Shown here: positions 1-9,392 of the stretch, piece after piece
How positions within the stretch are numbered: position 1 is the stretch's first letter
How the letters are laid out: the number at the start of each line of letters is the position of its first letter
Source: Alphaproteobacteria bacterium
GTDB lineage: Bacteria > Pseudomonadota > Alphaproteobacteria > GCA-2746255
NCBI GenBank assembly: GCA_021296325.1
Contig: JAGWAR010000006.1
Location: forward strand, 1 to 64,000
Length of the DNA: 64,000 bases
Direction: 5' to 3'
The notes under the pieces: generated by a model
What the model was told of the DNA's origin: nothing
The model's database searches: none
What the model saw: the letters and a program-made list of their open reading frames with translations, nothing else
Position numbers and translations under genes: made by a program

Positions 1-29
1 GACCCGGAACCGGCCGTGAGGGCCACCCC

Positions 30-1478
30 ATGAACGCCTCGACCCGCCTGAAGGGGTTGCTGTCCGACTACGATTCCGAAGGGCACTTCTGCGAGATGTT
101 CGGCCGCCGGGGCCTTTCCCATACCCGCAAGATTCGCGACTACCTGGACGGCCTCAACATCGCCGCCCTGCGCGCCCGCGCCCGGGATGCGGAGCGCGAG
201 CTTTTCAATCTCGGCATCACCTTCACCGTGTACACCGACCGCGACGCCATTGACCGCATCCTGCCCTTTGACGTCATCCCGCGCATTCTCTCGTCCAAGG
301 ACTGGAAAACGATCGAAACTGGCGTCAAGCAACGGATCGCGGCCCTTAATCTTTTCCTTTACGATATCTACCACAGCGAAAAAATCCTGAAGGACGGCGT
401 GATCCCGATCGAACTGGTCAAGGGCAACGCCAACTACCGGCCGGAAATGCATGGCTTCGACCCGCCCCAGGGTACCTATGTGCACATCTGCGGCATCGAC
501 ATCGTGCGCGACGAACGAGGGCGCTTCCTGGTGCTAGAGGACAACGCGCGCACGCCTTCGGGCGTTTCCTACGTGATCGAAAACCGGCACCTGATGATGC
601 GGGCCTTTCCCGACCTTGCCGAAGGAGTCGCCATCGCCGACGTCGACGACTATGGCAGGCAGCTGGCTCATGCGCTTACCACGGTGGCGCCCCCCGGCGT
701 GTCGCAGCCCACGCTCGCGCTGCTTTCTCCCGGCGTCTACAACTCCGCCTATTTCGAGCACGTCTTTCTCGCCCGCGAAATGGGCGCGCCCCTGGTCGAG
801 GGGCAGGACTTGGTCGTCGAAAAGGACAAGGTCTTCATGCGCACGACCACCGGGCTCAAGCCGGTGCATGTCATCTACCGGCGTCTTAACGACGATTTCC
901 TCGACCCCGGCGCGTTCCGCCCGGACAGCCACCTCGGCGTGCCAGGGCTGTTTCGAGCCTATCGCAAGGGCAACGTGACGCTGGTCAACGCGGTCGGCAC
1001 CGGGGTCGCCGACGACAAGGCGGTCTATGCCTACATGCCGCGAATCATCCGCTACTACCTGGACGAGGAACCGATTCTCGCCAATGTCGAAACCAACATC
1101 TGCCGGGAACCGGAAGGGTTGAAACGCACGCTCGCCCATCTCGACGAACTCGTCACCAAGCCAGTCGGCGAATCCGGCGGCTATGGCGTGGTGATCGGCC
1201 CGCGCGCCAGCAAGCGCGACCTTGCCGAGGTAAGGGCGAAGCTCAAGAAAGACCCCAAGAACTTCATCAGCCAGCCGCTGGTCCAACTTTCCGTGTCGCC
1301 GACCCTGATCGGCCGCAGGATCGAGCCCCGCCACGTCGATCTTCGCCCCTTCGCCTTGACCGGGGATTCGACCTGGGTGCTGCCCGGAGGACTGACGCGG
1401 GTGGCGTTGCGGCGCGGTTCCCTGGTCGTCAATTCGTCACAGGGCGGTGGTTCAAAGGATACCTGGGTCCTTGTCTAA
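30..1478 (+). CDS. circularly permuted ATP-grasp protein (DUF404/DUF407)
   Basis: 482 aa, cytoplasmic, no signal peptide. The N-terminal half carries the family's conserved acidic and Asn-rich segment (GFDPP, HICGIDIVRD, VLEDNARTPSGVSYV around residues 140-180), and a glycine-rich ATP-binding loop KPVGESGGYGVVIGP lies near residue 380. These are hallmarks of circularly permuted ATP-grasp ligases, which are thought to form peptide or amide bonds; the substrate is unknown. The ATG is preceded by GTGAGG. It overlaps the alpha-E gene downstream by 8 nt, and a transglutaminase-like gene follows, the usual three-gene set. Length is typical for the family. Family assignment is firm; biochemical role is inference. 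Confidence 0.9.
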   Translation: MNASTRLKGLLSDYDSEGHFCEMFGRRGLSHTRKIRDYLDGLNIAALRARARDAERELFNLGITFTVYTDRDAIDRILPFDVIPRILSSKDWKTIETGVKQRIAALNLFLYDIYHSEKILKDGVIPIELVKGNANYRPEMHGFDPPQGTYVHICGIDIVRDERGRFLVLEDNARTPSGVSYVIENRHLMMRAFPDLAEGVAIADVDDYGRQLAHALTTVAPPGVSQPTLALLSPGVYNSAYFEHVFLAREMGAPLVEGQDLVVEKDKVFMRTTTGLKPVHVIYRRLNDDFLDPGAFRPDSHLGVPGLFRAYRKGNVTLVNAVGTGVADDKAVYAYMPRIIRYYLDEEPILANVETNICREPEGLKRTLAHLDELVTKPVGESGGYGVVIGPRASKRDLAEVRAKLKKDPKNFISQPLVQLSVSPTLIGRRIEPRHVDLRPFALTGDSTWVLPGGLTRVALRRGSLVVNSSQGGGSKDTWVLV

Positions 1479-2409
1479 TCTCCTTGCACGCTTCGCCGCC
1501 AACATCTTCTGGATGGCACGCTATCTGGAACGGGCGGAAAGCCTTGCCCGCATTCTCGACATCAACGAAACCTACGCCCGCGACAATCCGCAGGGCCCGG
1601 ACTGGAAGCGCGCACTCGATCTTTATGGCGACACGGCGCGCTTTAAAACCGAGCACGACGAGGCCGACGCCGCTTCGGTACTATATTTTTACGTACTCGA
1701 CCGCGCCAATCCGACCTCGATCGCCTTTGCGATCGCCGAGGCCCGGCAGAACGCCCGCTCCGTGCGCCACCTCATCAGCACCGAGATGTGGACCCAGCTC
1801 AACATCTTTCACAATTACATGGCGGGCCTGACGCAGCGGGACATCCGGCTGTCGAACCTTTCGAAACTCTGTACGCACATCAAGCTCGACTGCCAGACCA
1901 TCGAAGGAATCGCCGAAGGCACGCTGCTGCGTGGCGAGGCCTGGCGGTTCTACCAACTCGGCAAATATATCGAACGGGCCGATCAGACGACGCGCGTGCT
2001 CGACATCGGGTATGAACGGCTTTCCGCAGGCAAGGACGATGCCGTCATTTCGGTCCAATGGAACTCCCTGTTGCGTTCGGTCGCCGGATACCACGCCTAT
2101 CGCAGCCGCCACCCCGCCGGCTCCTATGCCAGCGACGTTGCGGCCTTTCTGCTTTACGACGAAGAATTCGCGCGCGCCGTAGCCTTGTGCGTCAACCGCC
2201 TTTCCGAATGCCTACACGACCTCAATGTCCGCCTCGGGGGCGAACGGCAGGCCGACATCGAAAAGGCCCGGCGGTCCCTCGAATTCACCCTCGAAACCGG
2301 GCTGGATCAGCGTTTCACGGTGCGCCGCCTGCAAAAATTTGTGGACGATTTGCAGGTTAGAATCGGGCAGCTTTCCGAGACCATCGGCAACGTATATTTC
2401 AACAATTAG
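1471..2409 (+). CDS. alpha-E domain-containing protein
   Basis: About 312 aa. Start chosen at TTG 1471, inside the end of the ATP-grasp gene, because family members begin close to the motif AANIFWMARYLERAE, here at residues 7-21; a GTG at 1447 would add eight unmatched residues. The protein is predicted almost all helical with repeated Arg/Glu pairs (ERAESLARIL, IERADQTTRVLDI, RRSLEFTLETGL). Alpha-E proteins (formerly DUF403) are nearly always encoded beside circularly permuted ATP-grasp and transglutaminase-like proteins and are proposed to help make or process a small peptide-like compound. The 8-nt overlap implies translational coupling. Function remains unproven. Confidence 0.88.
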   Translation: MSNLLARFAANIFWMARYLERAESLARILDINETYARDNPQGPDWKRALDLYGDTARFKTEHDEADAASVLYFYVLDRANPTSIAFAIAEARQNARSVRHLISTEMWTQLNIFHNYMAGLTQRDIRLSNLSKLCTHIKLDCQTIEGIAEGTLLRGEAWRFYQLGKYIERADQTTRVLDIGYERLSAGKDDAVISVQWNSLLRSVAGYHAYRSRHPAGSYASDVAAFLLYDEEFARAVALCVNRLSECLHDLNVRLGGERQADIEKARRSLEFTLETGLDQRFTVRRLQKFVDDLQVRIGQLSETIGNVYFNN

Positions 2410-2457
2410 TTATGATAGATCGATCTTCCCCGAAGATGGACGCGCGGAGAAACTGAC

Positions 2458-3357
2458 GTGCAACGGTTAACGGTCGACCACAAAACCACCTATCGCTATC
2501 GCCGGCAGGTCAAATTCGGCGAACACCGGCTGATGTTCCGGCCGCGGGACAGCCACGACCTCCGGCTTCAGGAAGCGGTGTTGAAAATCACGCCTCATGC
2601 CAGCGTTCGTTGGTTGCACGATGTGTTCAACAATTCCGTTGCGGTGGCGGAATTCAAGCAGCCCTCCAATATCCTTGATCTGGAATCGACCATCGTCGTG
2701 GACCGCTACCCCTTCGATGCGCCCCAGTTTCCGATCGAGCCATACGCGCGGACCATCCCGTTCAGCTATCCCGCTCGTGAAATTCCCGACCTCGGACGGA
2801 CGCTCGAACGCCACCATTCGGACCCCGAAATGAAAATTACCGATTGGGCCCGGCGATTCCTGAACCAGAACAACGGAACGACCGATACCGAAGAATTCCT
2901 GCTGGCCGTTACCAAGGCCATCCGGAGCGAGTTCCAATACCAGACGCGGCACGAACCCGGCGTGCAGTCGCCAGTGGAAACTCTCGAAAAAGGCGCCGGC
3001 ACCTGCCGTGACTATGTTCTCTTCATGATGGAGGCTGTGCGTAGCGTCGGCCTCGCGGCGCGTTTCGTTAGCGGCTACCTCTATGACCCTGCCCTTGACG
3101 GCAAGCCAAGCGACGTTTCCGGTGCGGGCTCGACCCACGCCTGGGTTCAGGTGTACCTGCCTGGCGCCGGCTGGGTGGAGTTCGACCCGACCAACGGATC
3201 GCACAGCGCCAGCAATCTGGTCCCCATCGCGGTTGCACGCGAGCCGGACCAGGCCTTGCCGGTTTCAGGCACGTTTGACGGCTCGCCGGAGGATTTTCTC
3301 GACATGACGGTCTCGGTCACCGTACGCGCGGTCAATCTTTCACGGGAAACCGCCTGA
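2458..3357 (+). CDS. transglutaminase-like cysteine protease family protein
   Basis: 299 aa, starting at GTG with GGAG about 8 nt upstream. An N-terminal beta-rich domain (residues 1-110, motif TVDHKTTYRYRRQVKFGEHR) is followed by a transglutaminase-core domain. The catalytic triad is visible: Cys in GTCRDYV (near residue 182), His in STHAWVQVY (near 223) and Asp in VEFDPTNGS (near 240). Proteins of this type usually act as peptidases or amidases rather than cross-linkers. No signal peptide, so cytoplasmic. It ends the ATP-grasp / alpha-E / transglutaminase set. A short GC-rich hairpin follows the stop. Confidence 0.9.
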   Translation: MQRLTVDHKTTYRYRRQVKFGEHRLMFRPRDSHDLRLQEAVLKITPHASVRWLHDVFNNSVAVAEFKQPSNILDLESTIVVDRYPFDAPQFPIEPYARTIPFSYPAREIPDLGRTLERHHSDPEMKITDWARRFLNQNNGTTDTEEFLLAVTKAIRSEFQYQTRHEPGVQSPVETLEKGAGTCRDYVLFMMEAVRSVGLAARFVSGYLYDPALDGKPSDVSGAGSTHAWVQVYLPGAGWVEFDPTNGSHSASNLVPIAVAREPDQALPVSGTFDGSPEDFLDMTVSVTVRAVNLSRETA

Positions 3358-3377
3358 ACGCCGCTTCAACCGCAATC

Positions 3378-3395
3378 CTCGCCGGAGAAGGCGAG
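3378..3395 (+). terminator. GC-rich hairpin after transglutaminase gene
   Basis: CTCGCC, a 6-nt loop GGAGAA, then GGCGAG, 20 bases after the stop codon. There is no following T-run, so it may slow polymerase or protect the 3' end rather than terminate on its own. Confidence 0.25.
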
Positions 3396-3469
3396 CGAGG
3401 CTGGACATCCATGTTACACTGCATCCTTTCCACGGAACCTCACGGGGTGCCGGCCTGAAAGCCGTTTGG

Positions 3470-4501
3470 ATGAGACGTTTTATACGATATTTATCAATAG
3501 GTTACGTTGCAATTCTGGGCGCGTGCCTGCCGTCGCCGGGGGCGGCCGATACCTTGATGCTGCGCAATGGCGATCGCCTCAGCGGCGAGGTTACCGGTTT
3601 CAAGGAAGGCAAGCTCCACTTCAAAACGGCCTATGCCGGTGTTCTGAAGGGTCCCGTCGGCGAGATTGCCGGGCTGAACACCGACAAGCCTGTGACCCTA
3701 GTTTACAGGTCAGGAAGCTCCGGCATCGGTCGCCTCGTCTATGCCCAGGACCGCACCATCCGCTTGCGCGGCCTGAAGGGCGGGGTTTCCAACGCGCTCG
3801 ACATGACGCTGGTGTCGGAACTGCATCCGGGCACGGAAATTCCAAGCGGCTTCAAGTGGTCCGGCCGGGTGAATCTCGGCGCCACGGGCCGCAGCGGCAA
3901 CACCGATACCCGAAGTTTCCATATCGATGCGTCCGTCGAGGGACGCACGAAAAAGCATCGGGTCAGCCTCGAGGTCTCCCTCAACAAGGAATTCGACAAG
4001 AGCAAGCGAACGGAAGACGATTTCACGGCGCTTGTGCAGCATGACCGTCTGGTCGGCAAACAGCTTTACTTCTATACGAACGCAAAGTTTGAACGCGACG
4101 AGCCACAGGACCTGGCACTTCGAACCACGGTGGGCACCGGCGGCGGTATCCAGATCATCGAGAACGAAACGACCAACCTTTCGATCGAGGCGGGACCGGC
4201 CTATTCCTACGAGGATTTCAAGGTGGGCGACGACCGCAATTTCGTGGCCGGTCGGTGGGCGTTCGACTTCGATCACTATGTCTGGCAAACCATCGCCCAG
4301 TTCTTCCACAGCCATGAAGGCACGGTGGATTTCCAAAACACCGGCAATTTCCTGATCGATACCAGCACGGGGGTTCGCTTTCCGCTTGGCAATGGCTTCA
4401 ACCTGACTACTCAGGCCGACGTCGAATGGGACAGCAAGCCGGGTCCCGGCGTCTCCTCCACCGATAAAACCTATTTGATGACCGTGGGTTACAGCTGGTA
4501 G
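3470..4501 (+). CDS. DUF481 outer-membrane protein (YdiY-like)
   Basis: 343 aa. The N-terminal hydrophobic signal ends either at a lipobox-like ILGAC (residues 15-19) or at a signal peptidase I site near GAADT. Residues 27-110 form a small beta domain (TLMLRNGDRLSGEVTGFKEG). The rest is a DUF481 beta-barrel-like region with alternating strands and a C-terminal aromatic ending (YLMTVGYSW), as in outer-membrane barrels. Related E. coli YdiY is called a salt-induced outer-membrane protein, but the function is unknown. It converges on the NAGGN operon, overlapping the end of the M42 peptidase gene by 13 nt. No clear Shine-Dalgarno sequence. Confidence 0.85.
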   Translation: MRRFIRYLSIGYVAILGACLPSPGAADTLMLRNGDRLSGEVTGFKEGKLHFKTAYAGVLKGPVGEIAGLNTDKPVTLVYRSGSSGIGRLVYAQDRTIRLRGLKGGVSNALDMTLVSELHPGTEIPSGFKWSGRVNLGATGRSGNTDTRSFHIDASVEGRTKKHRVSLEVSLNKEFDKSKRTEDDFTALVQHDRLVGKQLYFYTNAKFERDEPQDLALRTTVGTGGGIQIIENETTNLSIEAGPAYSYEDFKVGDDRNFVAGRWAFDFDHYVWQTIAQFFHSHEGTVDFQNTGNFLIDTSTGVRFPLGNGFNLTTQADVEWDSKPGPGVSSTDKTYLMTVGYSW

Positions 4502-5631
4502 CGAGGATGCCAGTTGCCGTCGGGATCGGCCGCTGGCAGATCGCCCATCGGACCCAACGCCTTGGTATCGCGTTTGAAAAGCGGTTCGTTCTGCACGTAA
4601 AGCGACAACAGACGGGCAAGCGCCACCAGCGAATCGACGTGCGTCCGCTCATAGCCGTGAGACGCGTCCAGTGCAAAGCACAGAAGCGCCGTACGGATGT
4701 CGTTGCCGGCCTCAAGCGCGGCGGCGGCATCGCTTCGGTAATAGCGAAAGACGTCCCGGCTGTGATCGATCTCATAGCGTTTGCACAGCTCGATCAGGCT
4801 GCGCGTCAGGTGCCAGTCGAAAGGGCCGCTTGAATCCTGCATGGCGACGGTAACACCGTATTCGGAGGTGTATTGACCGGGCGCAATGATGCCGTTGTCG
4901 ATCGAAACCAGCTCGGCAACGTCACCGTGCAGCACGTGCGAAGCGCCCACCCCCACTTCTTCCGAAATCGTAAACAGCAAATGGCAGTCCATCGGCAGCT
5001 TGGCATCCGCTTCCTTGATGGCCTTCGCCATCGCGAGAATGGCGGCAACGCCTGCCTTGTCGTCCAGATGGCGCGCGTTCACAAAGCCGTTGTCGGTGAC
5101 CTCGGGGGTGGTATCGACGGCGATCGTGTCGCCGATATTGACGCCAAGCGTGCGTAACTCGGCCTCGGTCTGCACTTTCTCATCCAACCTGAGTTCGAGA
5201 TTGCTCCAGTCGGCTGGCTGCTTGTCCGCCGCTTCGTGATAGGCGTGCCCCGATGCCATCATCGGTAACAGGGTCCCCCGGAAACGCCGGTCGCCGTCGG
5301 CAAAAAGCGTGACGCGGGCGCCTTCGGCGAATCGTGCCGACCAGGTGCCGATCGGCACGACGTCCAGCCGGCCGTTCGCCCGGTAAGCCTTGACCATGGC
5401 GCCAAGCGTATCCAGATGCGACACGATCGCCCGGTCGGGCGTGGATTGTTGCCCCGTCAGATCGGCGCGGATGGCGCCCCGGCGGGTCAACTCGAAGGCA
5501 ATGCCGAGCGTCTCCAGCTCCTGGCAGACAAAGGCGACAACCTCGTCGGTCATGCCGGACGGGCTCGGAATGTCGAGCAGCGCCCGAAGCGTCGCAACCA
5601 GGTACGACGTGTCGATGGAAAGATCGCGCAT
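4489..5631 (-). CDS. NAGGN-system M42-family peptidase
   Basis: 380 aa. M42 glutamyl-aminopeptidase fold: metal-ligand segments are visible as SHLDTLGAM (near residue 70), DDKAGVAAIL (near 190, the bridging Asp), ISEEVGVGASHVL (near 225, catalytic and ligand Glu pair) and SIDNGI (near 246). This subfamily is found almost only next to asnO and ngg and presumably turns over or trims the osmolyte N-acetylglutaminylglutamine amide or its precursors. It is the last gene of the operon; its ATG shares one base with the ngg stop codon. The 3' end overlaps the convergent DUF481 gene. Subfamily confident, substrate inferred. Confidence 0.92.
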   Translation of the reverse strand: MRDLSIDTSYLVATLRALLDIPSPSGMTDEVVAFVCQELETLGIAFELTRRGAIRADLTGQQSTPDRAIVSHLDTLGAMVKAYRANGRLDVVPIGTWSARFAEGARVTLFADGDRRFRGTLLPMMASGHAYHEAADKQPADWSNLELRLDEKVQTEAELRTLGVNIGDTIAVDTTPEVTDNGFVNARHLDDKAGVAAILAMAKAIKEADAKLPMDCHLLFTISEEVGVGASHVLHGDVAELVSIDNGIIAPGQYTSEYGVTVAMQDSSGPFDWHLTRSLIELCKRYEIDHSRDVFRYYRSDAAAALEAGNDIRTALLCFALDASHGYERTHVDSLVALARLLSLYVQNEPLFKRDTKALGPMGDLPAADPDGNWHPRYQL

Positions 5632-7403
5632 CAGGCCGGTACCTCGGGGTTATCCGGATCGGTTTTTGTCTGGGGAAACAGAAAGTCGACGAAGCGTTCG
5701 GCGGTCGGCTGTGGTTCGTGGTTGGCCAGCCCCGGACGCTCGTTGGCTTCGATGATCACGTAATCCGGTTCAGCCGGGTTGGGAACGATGAAATCGAATC
5801 CCACCACGGGAATGTCGAGCGCCTGCGCGCCCCTCACGGCGGCTTCGGCAAGGACCGGGTGCAGGTTCGCGGTCACGTCGTGAATTGTCCCGCCGGCGTG
5901 CAGATTCGCGGTTTTGCGAACGACCAGCGTCTCGCCCTCCTCAAGGATGTCGAGCATCTGATAGCCATTCAAGAGAACGCAACGCTCCGTCTCCTCGTCG
6001 AGCGGGATCCGGCTTTCGCCGTCCGTTGCGGCCTCCCGGCGGCGGCTCTGCTTGTCGATCAGCTCGACGACCGTGTGAAGCCCGTCGCCCCACACCGACG
6101 GCGGCCGGCGTACGGCGGCGGCCACGACGGCCCCGTCGATCACGATGACACGCAAGTCCTGTCCCTCGATATATTGCTCCAGAATAACTTCATCGCATTG
6201 CTTATACGCGCGCGCAATGGCCTCTTTGGTTTCTTTCAGATTCCGCAGGTCGACGGCCACGCCGCGGCCCATCTCGCCGCGCGCCGGCTTTACGACGATG
6301 CGCTCATGTTTTTCCAGAAAATCATGAACCTGCCCGTTGTTCGTCACCAGAATCTGGTCCGGAACCTTCAGGCCCGCGTGCCGCAAAATGCGCTGGGTCA
6401 GACACTTGTCGTCGCAGCGGCTCATGGCGACCGCGCTGGTCAGCTCGCTCAGCGATTCGCGGCACGACACCGCGCGCCCGCCGAAGGTCAGCCGGAAGAA
6501 CCCCGCCTCGGCGTTCTCGATCTCGATGGCGATACCACGACGGCGCGCTTCTTCGACGATGATCTGGGCATAAATGTTCAGCTTCGCTTCAGGCCTGGGA
6601 CCGACGAAAAGTTTTTCGTTGATCGGGTTCTTCCGCTTGACGCAATAGACTGGGATGCGAACGAAATCGAGTTTCTCGTAAAGCGCGATGGCTTCTTGAT
6701 TGTCGTGCACGACCGACAGATCCATGAAACTGCGATCGGCTTTCCGGAACAGTTCCGCCAAAGCCGACACCAGGGATTCACCGATGCCCGGGCTTTGCGC
6801 CTGCGGATCGACGGCAAGCGCCCACAGGCTTGACCCGTTATCCGGGTCGTTGAAAGCGGCTCGGTGATCGACCCCCATGACGACGCCGGCAATGGTGGCG
6901 TCGGAACCAGCCTCCTCGGCCACCAGCATGGTAAGTGCGGGATCGTCGTCCAGTTCGGCGCAAAAACCGTCCCGGATCGGAACCATGGCGCGCGCCTGGT
7001 AAAGCCGGTTGACCGCGGCAGTGTCGCACGCCGTCGCCGGCCGGATGACAAGTCCCCGTGACGGCGGCCGGTTTCGCTTTTTTCGGGCGCGCAGATCCAG
7101 CCGGAAGCTGTGGGAGGGGTCCAGGAAAAGCGCCTGCGGCGCCGACGCCAGCACGACGTGTGGATCGCGTACGTAGAACGCGACGTCGCGCCGGCCTTCG
7201 CTTTCGCTTTTCAGAACCTCCGCGATCTCCTGGGGCTTCTCGAAGGTCTGGCCGAAGATCAGCCGCCCCCACCCGCAATCGACGACGGTTGCCGTCGGCA
7301 TCGCGGCAACCTCATCCGTGCCCGGCCGTTCACCCCAGTTCTTGAGCGACAGGGGATGCGCCATCTTTTCCGGCATAACCGAACTTACTGCCTTCTGCGT
7401 CAT
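5631..7403 (-). CDS. ngg: N-acetylglutaminylglutamine synthetase
   Basis: 590 aa two-domain enzyme. The N-terminal GNAT acetyltransferase (about residues 110-270) has the acetyl-CoA loop region SPGIGESLVSALAELFRKA. The C-terminal ATP-grasp ligase (about 320-585) has VVKPARGEMGRGVAVDL and metal-ligand region DFIVP..DYVIIEANERPGL. It should acetylate glutamine and join a second glutamine to give N-acetylglutaminylglutamine, the dipeptide core of the osmoprotectant NAGGN. It lies 18 nt after asnO and shares a base with the M42 gene, so the three are one transcript. Length matches the family. Confidence 0.94.
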   Translation of the reverse strand: MTQKAVSSVMPEKMAHPLSLKNWGERPGTDEVAAMPTATVVDCGWGRLIFGQTFEKPQEIAEVLKSESEGRRDVAFYVRDPHVVLASAPQALFLDPSHSFRLDLRARKKRNRPPSRGLVIRPATACDTAAVNRLYQARAMVPIRDGFCAELDDDPALTMLVAEEAGSDATIAGVVMGVDHRAAFNDPDNGSSLWALAVDPQAQSPGIGESLVSALAELFRKADRSFMDLSVVHDNQEAIALYEKLDFVRIPVYCVKRKNPINEKLFVGPRPEAKLNIYAQIIVEEARRRGIAIEIENAEAGFFRLTFGGRAVSCRESLSELTSAVAMSRCDDKCLTQRILRHAGLKVPDQILVTNNGQVHDFLEKHERIVVKPARGEMGRGVAVDLRNLKETKEAIARAYKQCDEVILEQYIEGQDLRVIVIDGAVVAAAVRRPPSVWGDGLHTVVELIDKQSRRREAATDGESRIPLDEETERCVLLNGYQMLDILEEGETLVVRKTANLHAGGTIHDVTANLHPVLAEAAVRGAQALDIPVVGFDFIVPNPAEPDYVIIEANERPGLANHEPQPTAERFVDFLFPQTKTDPDNPEVPA

Positions 7404-7421
7404 CGGCCGACGGTCTCCGGG

Positions 7422-9200
7422 TTACAGCGCATGGGTTTGCATCCACATTTCAAGAAGCGCTACCTGCCAGAGCTTCGAGCCGCGCAACGGTGAAATATGT
7501 TCCTTGGGATCGTCCAGAAGCCGATCGACATATTCTTCCTGAAACAACCCCCGCTCGCGCGCTTTGCGGGATTTCAGCGTGTCGCGTACAAGTTCCAGGT
7601 ACTCCCCCTCGATGTATTTGAGGGCGGGGACCGGAAAATAACCCTTGGGCCGGTCGATCACTTCGGACGGCACCACTTTTCTCGCCACGTCCTTCAGGAC
7701 CCCCTTGCCGCCGTCGCGAAGCTTGTGTTCGGCAGGGATGCGCGCGGCAAGCTCGACCAGTTCGTGATCAAGGAACGGCACTCGCGCCTCCAGGCCCCAG
7801 GCCATCGTCATGTTGTCGACGCGCTTGACAGGGTCATCGACCAGCATGACCGTCGTATCCAGGCGTAACGCCTTGTCGAGCGGCTGGTCGGCACCGGCCA
7901 GCGCAAAATGACCGACCATGAAGGCGCGGCTGAAATCCTCGCCGACGTGGTCCGGGTGTATCGCCTCGACGTATTCGGCGTGATCCCGGTCGAAGAAAAC
8001 CTCGGCATAGTCGTGCGCCAGGTCGTTCGAGTCCATGAGCGGCGGATACCAGTGATAGCCGGCGAAAATTTCATCGGCCCCCTGCCCGCACTGCACGGCC
8101 TTGACGTGCTCGGAAACTTCTTCCGAAAGCAGAAAGAAAGCGGCGTTGTCGTAACTGACCATCGGTTCCGACATGGCCGCAATGGTAGGCGGCAAGACGT
8201 CAATCAAACGTTTAGACCTGATGAAAAGTTTGTGATGTTTCGTGCCGAAATGCCCGGCAATCAGGTCGGAATATTGAAATTCGTCTCCCTTCTCGCCGTT
8301 CGCCTCCTCGAACCCGATGGAAAATGTATTCAGGTCCGTCTGGCCCGCCTCGGCCAGCAGGCCGACGATGAGGCTGGAATCGACGCCGCCCGACAGCAGC
8401 ACGCCGACCGGTACATCGGCCACCATGCGCCGCTTGACCGCCAGGCGAAGCGCATCGTGCACGCGTTCCCGCCAGGCTTCCCTGGACGTCTCGACATCCC
8501 CGGCGTCGCGATCGAACGCAAGCTCCCAATAGACGTCGTCGATGCGCCGCCCGTCCGGCTCAAACACTGACACCGTCGCCGGCGGCAGTTTTCGCACGCC
8601 GTTGAGAATGGTGAAGGGGGCTGGCACGACTGCGTGAAAGGTCATGTAGTGATGAAGACCTACGGGATCGATCGTGGTATCGATCTCGCCGCCGGCCAGC
8701 AACGCCGGCAGGCTGGAGGCAAAACGCAGACGATGGCGCTGCGCGTCATGCACCAGGTAAAGCGGCTTGATGCCCAGACGGTCCCGGCCAAGGACAAGCC
8801 GGCCCGTATCGCGTTCGTGAATCGCAAAGGCGAACATCCCGTGGAAACGCTTCGTGCACGCCGTTCCCCAGGCATGATAGGCCTTGAGCACGACCTCCGT
8901 GTCCCCATCGGAAAAGAACCGATAGCCCTTTGCCTCAAGTTCGCGTTGAAGTTCTTTGTAGTTATAGATGCAGCCGTTGAAGGCGACGGTAAGGCCGAGT
9001 TCGGAATCGGTCATGGGCTGCTGGGCGCGTTCCGAAATATCGATGATCTTAAGTCGGCGGTGCCCCAGCGCCACCCGCCCCTGTGCGTAAAGGCCGGCGC
9101 TGTCGGGCCCGCGCGGCGCCAGCTGCTGGGTCATTCGCCGCACGGCCTCGATAGAGGCCGGGATTCCGTTGAAGGTGATTTCGCCGCTAAAGCCGCACAT
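7422..9200 (-). CDS. asnO: N-acetylglutaminylglutamine amidotransferase (asparagine-synthetase-like)
   Basis: 592 aa. The class II glutamine amidotransferase domain begins MCGFSGEI, so Cys2 is the nucleophile after Met removal. The asparagine-synthetase-type AMP-binding domain has the PP-loop VLLSGGVDSSLIVGLL near residue 270. It should amidate the dipeptide made by Ngg, giving the final amide NAGGN, a compatible solute accumulated under salt stress. It is the first gene of the operon and is transcribed away from marR through a shared 190-bp region with a TTGACA promoter. Family specificity is supported by the neighbours. Confidence 0.94.
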   Translation of the reverse strand: MCGFSGEITFNGIPASIEAVRRMTQQLAPRGPDSAGLYAQGRVALGHRRLKIIDISERAQQPMTDSELGLTVAFNGCIYNYKELQRELEAKGYRFFSDGDTEVVLKAYHAWGTACTKRFHGMFAFAIHERDTGRLVLGRDRLGIKPLYLVHDAQRHRLRFASSLPALLAGGEIDTTIDPVGLHHYMTFHAVVPAPFTILNGVRKLPPATVSVFEPDGRRIDDVYWELAFDRDAGDVETSREAWRERVHDALRLAVKRRMVADVPVGVLLSGGVDSSLIVGLLAEAGQTDLNTFSIGFEEANGEKGDEFQYSDLIAGHFGTKHHKLFIRSKRLIDVLPPTIAAMSEPMVSYDNAAFFLLSEEVSEHVKAVQCGQGADEIFAGYHWYPPLMDSNDLAHDYAEVFFDRDHAEYVEAIHPDHVGEDFSRAFMVGHFALAGADQPLDKALRLDTTVMLVDDPVKRVDNMTMAWGLEARVPFLDHELVELAARIPAEHKLRDGGKGVLKDVARKVVPSEVIDRPKGYFPVPALKYIEGEYLELVRDTLKSRKARERGLFQEEYVDRLLDDPKEHISPLRGSKLWQVALLEMWMQTHAL

Positions 9201-9324
9201 GAATCCGGTCGGTCCCAGTTGGTTCGGTGAAATGTCCGATTAGGTTATTGGGCCGCCGAGCCCGAGCCCATCTTCGCATGACCAACACGCTGGCCCTGCA
9301 GAATGGCTTGGACATGAGGATACC

Positions 9325-9354
9325 AATCTAGTATGAAAAATGTTTTGATGTCAA
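9325..9354 (-). promoter_or_regulatory. asnO: probable sigma-70 promoter of the NAGGN operon with overlapping palindrome
   Basis: On the minus strand, TTGACA (9354-9349), an 18-nt spacer and TAGATT (9330-9325). The -35 hexamer lies inside the palindrome TTGATGTCAA (9345-9354), a candidate operator for the divergent MarR protein. Seen in sequence; use by MarR is inference. Confidence 0.5.
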
Positions 9355-9392
9355 TCCTTTTGTACAGAAAGTAATTGCGGAGGCGGCATGTA

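Noticed and set aside
5718..6833. 371-codon plus-strand frame opposite ngg
   Set aside because: Antisense shadow of a clear GNAT/ATP-grasp gene; no domain, no ribosome site.
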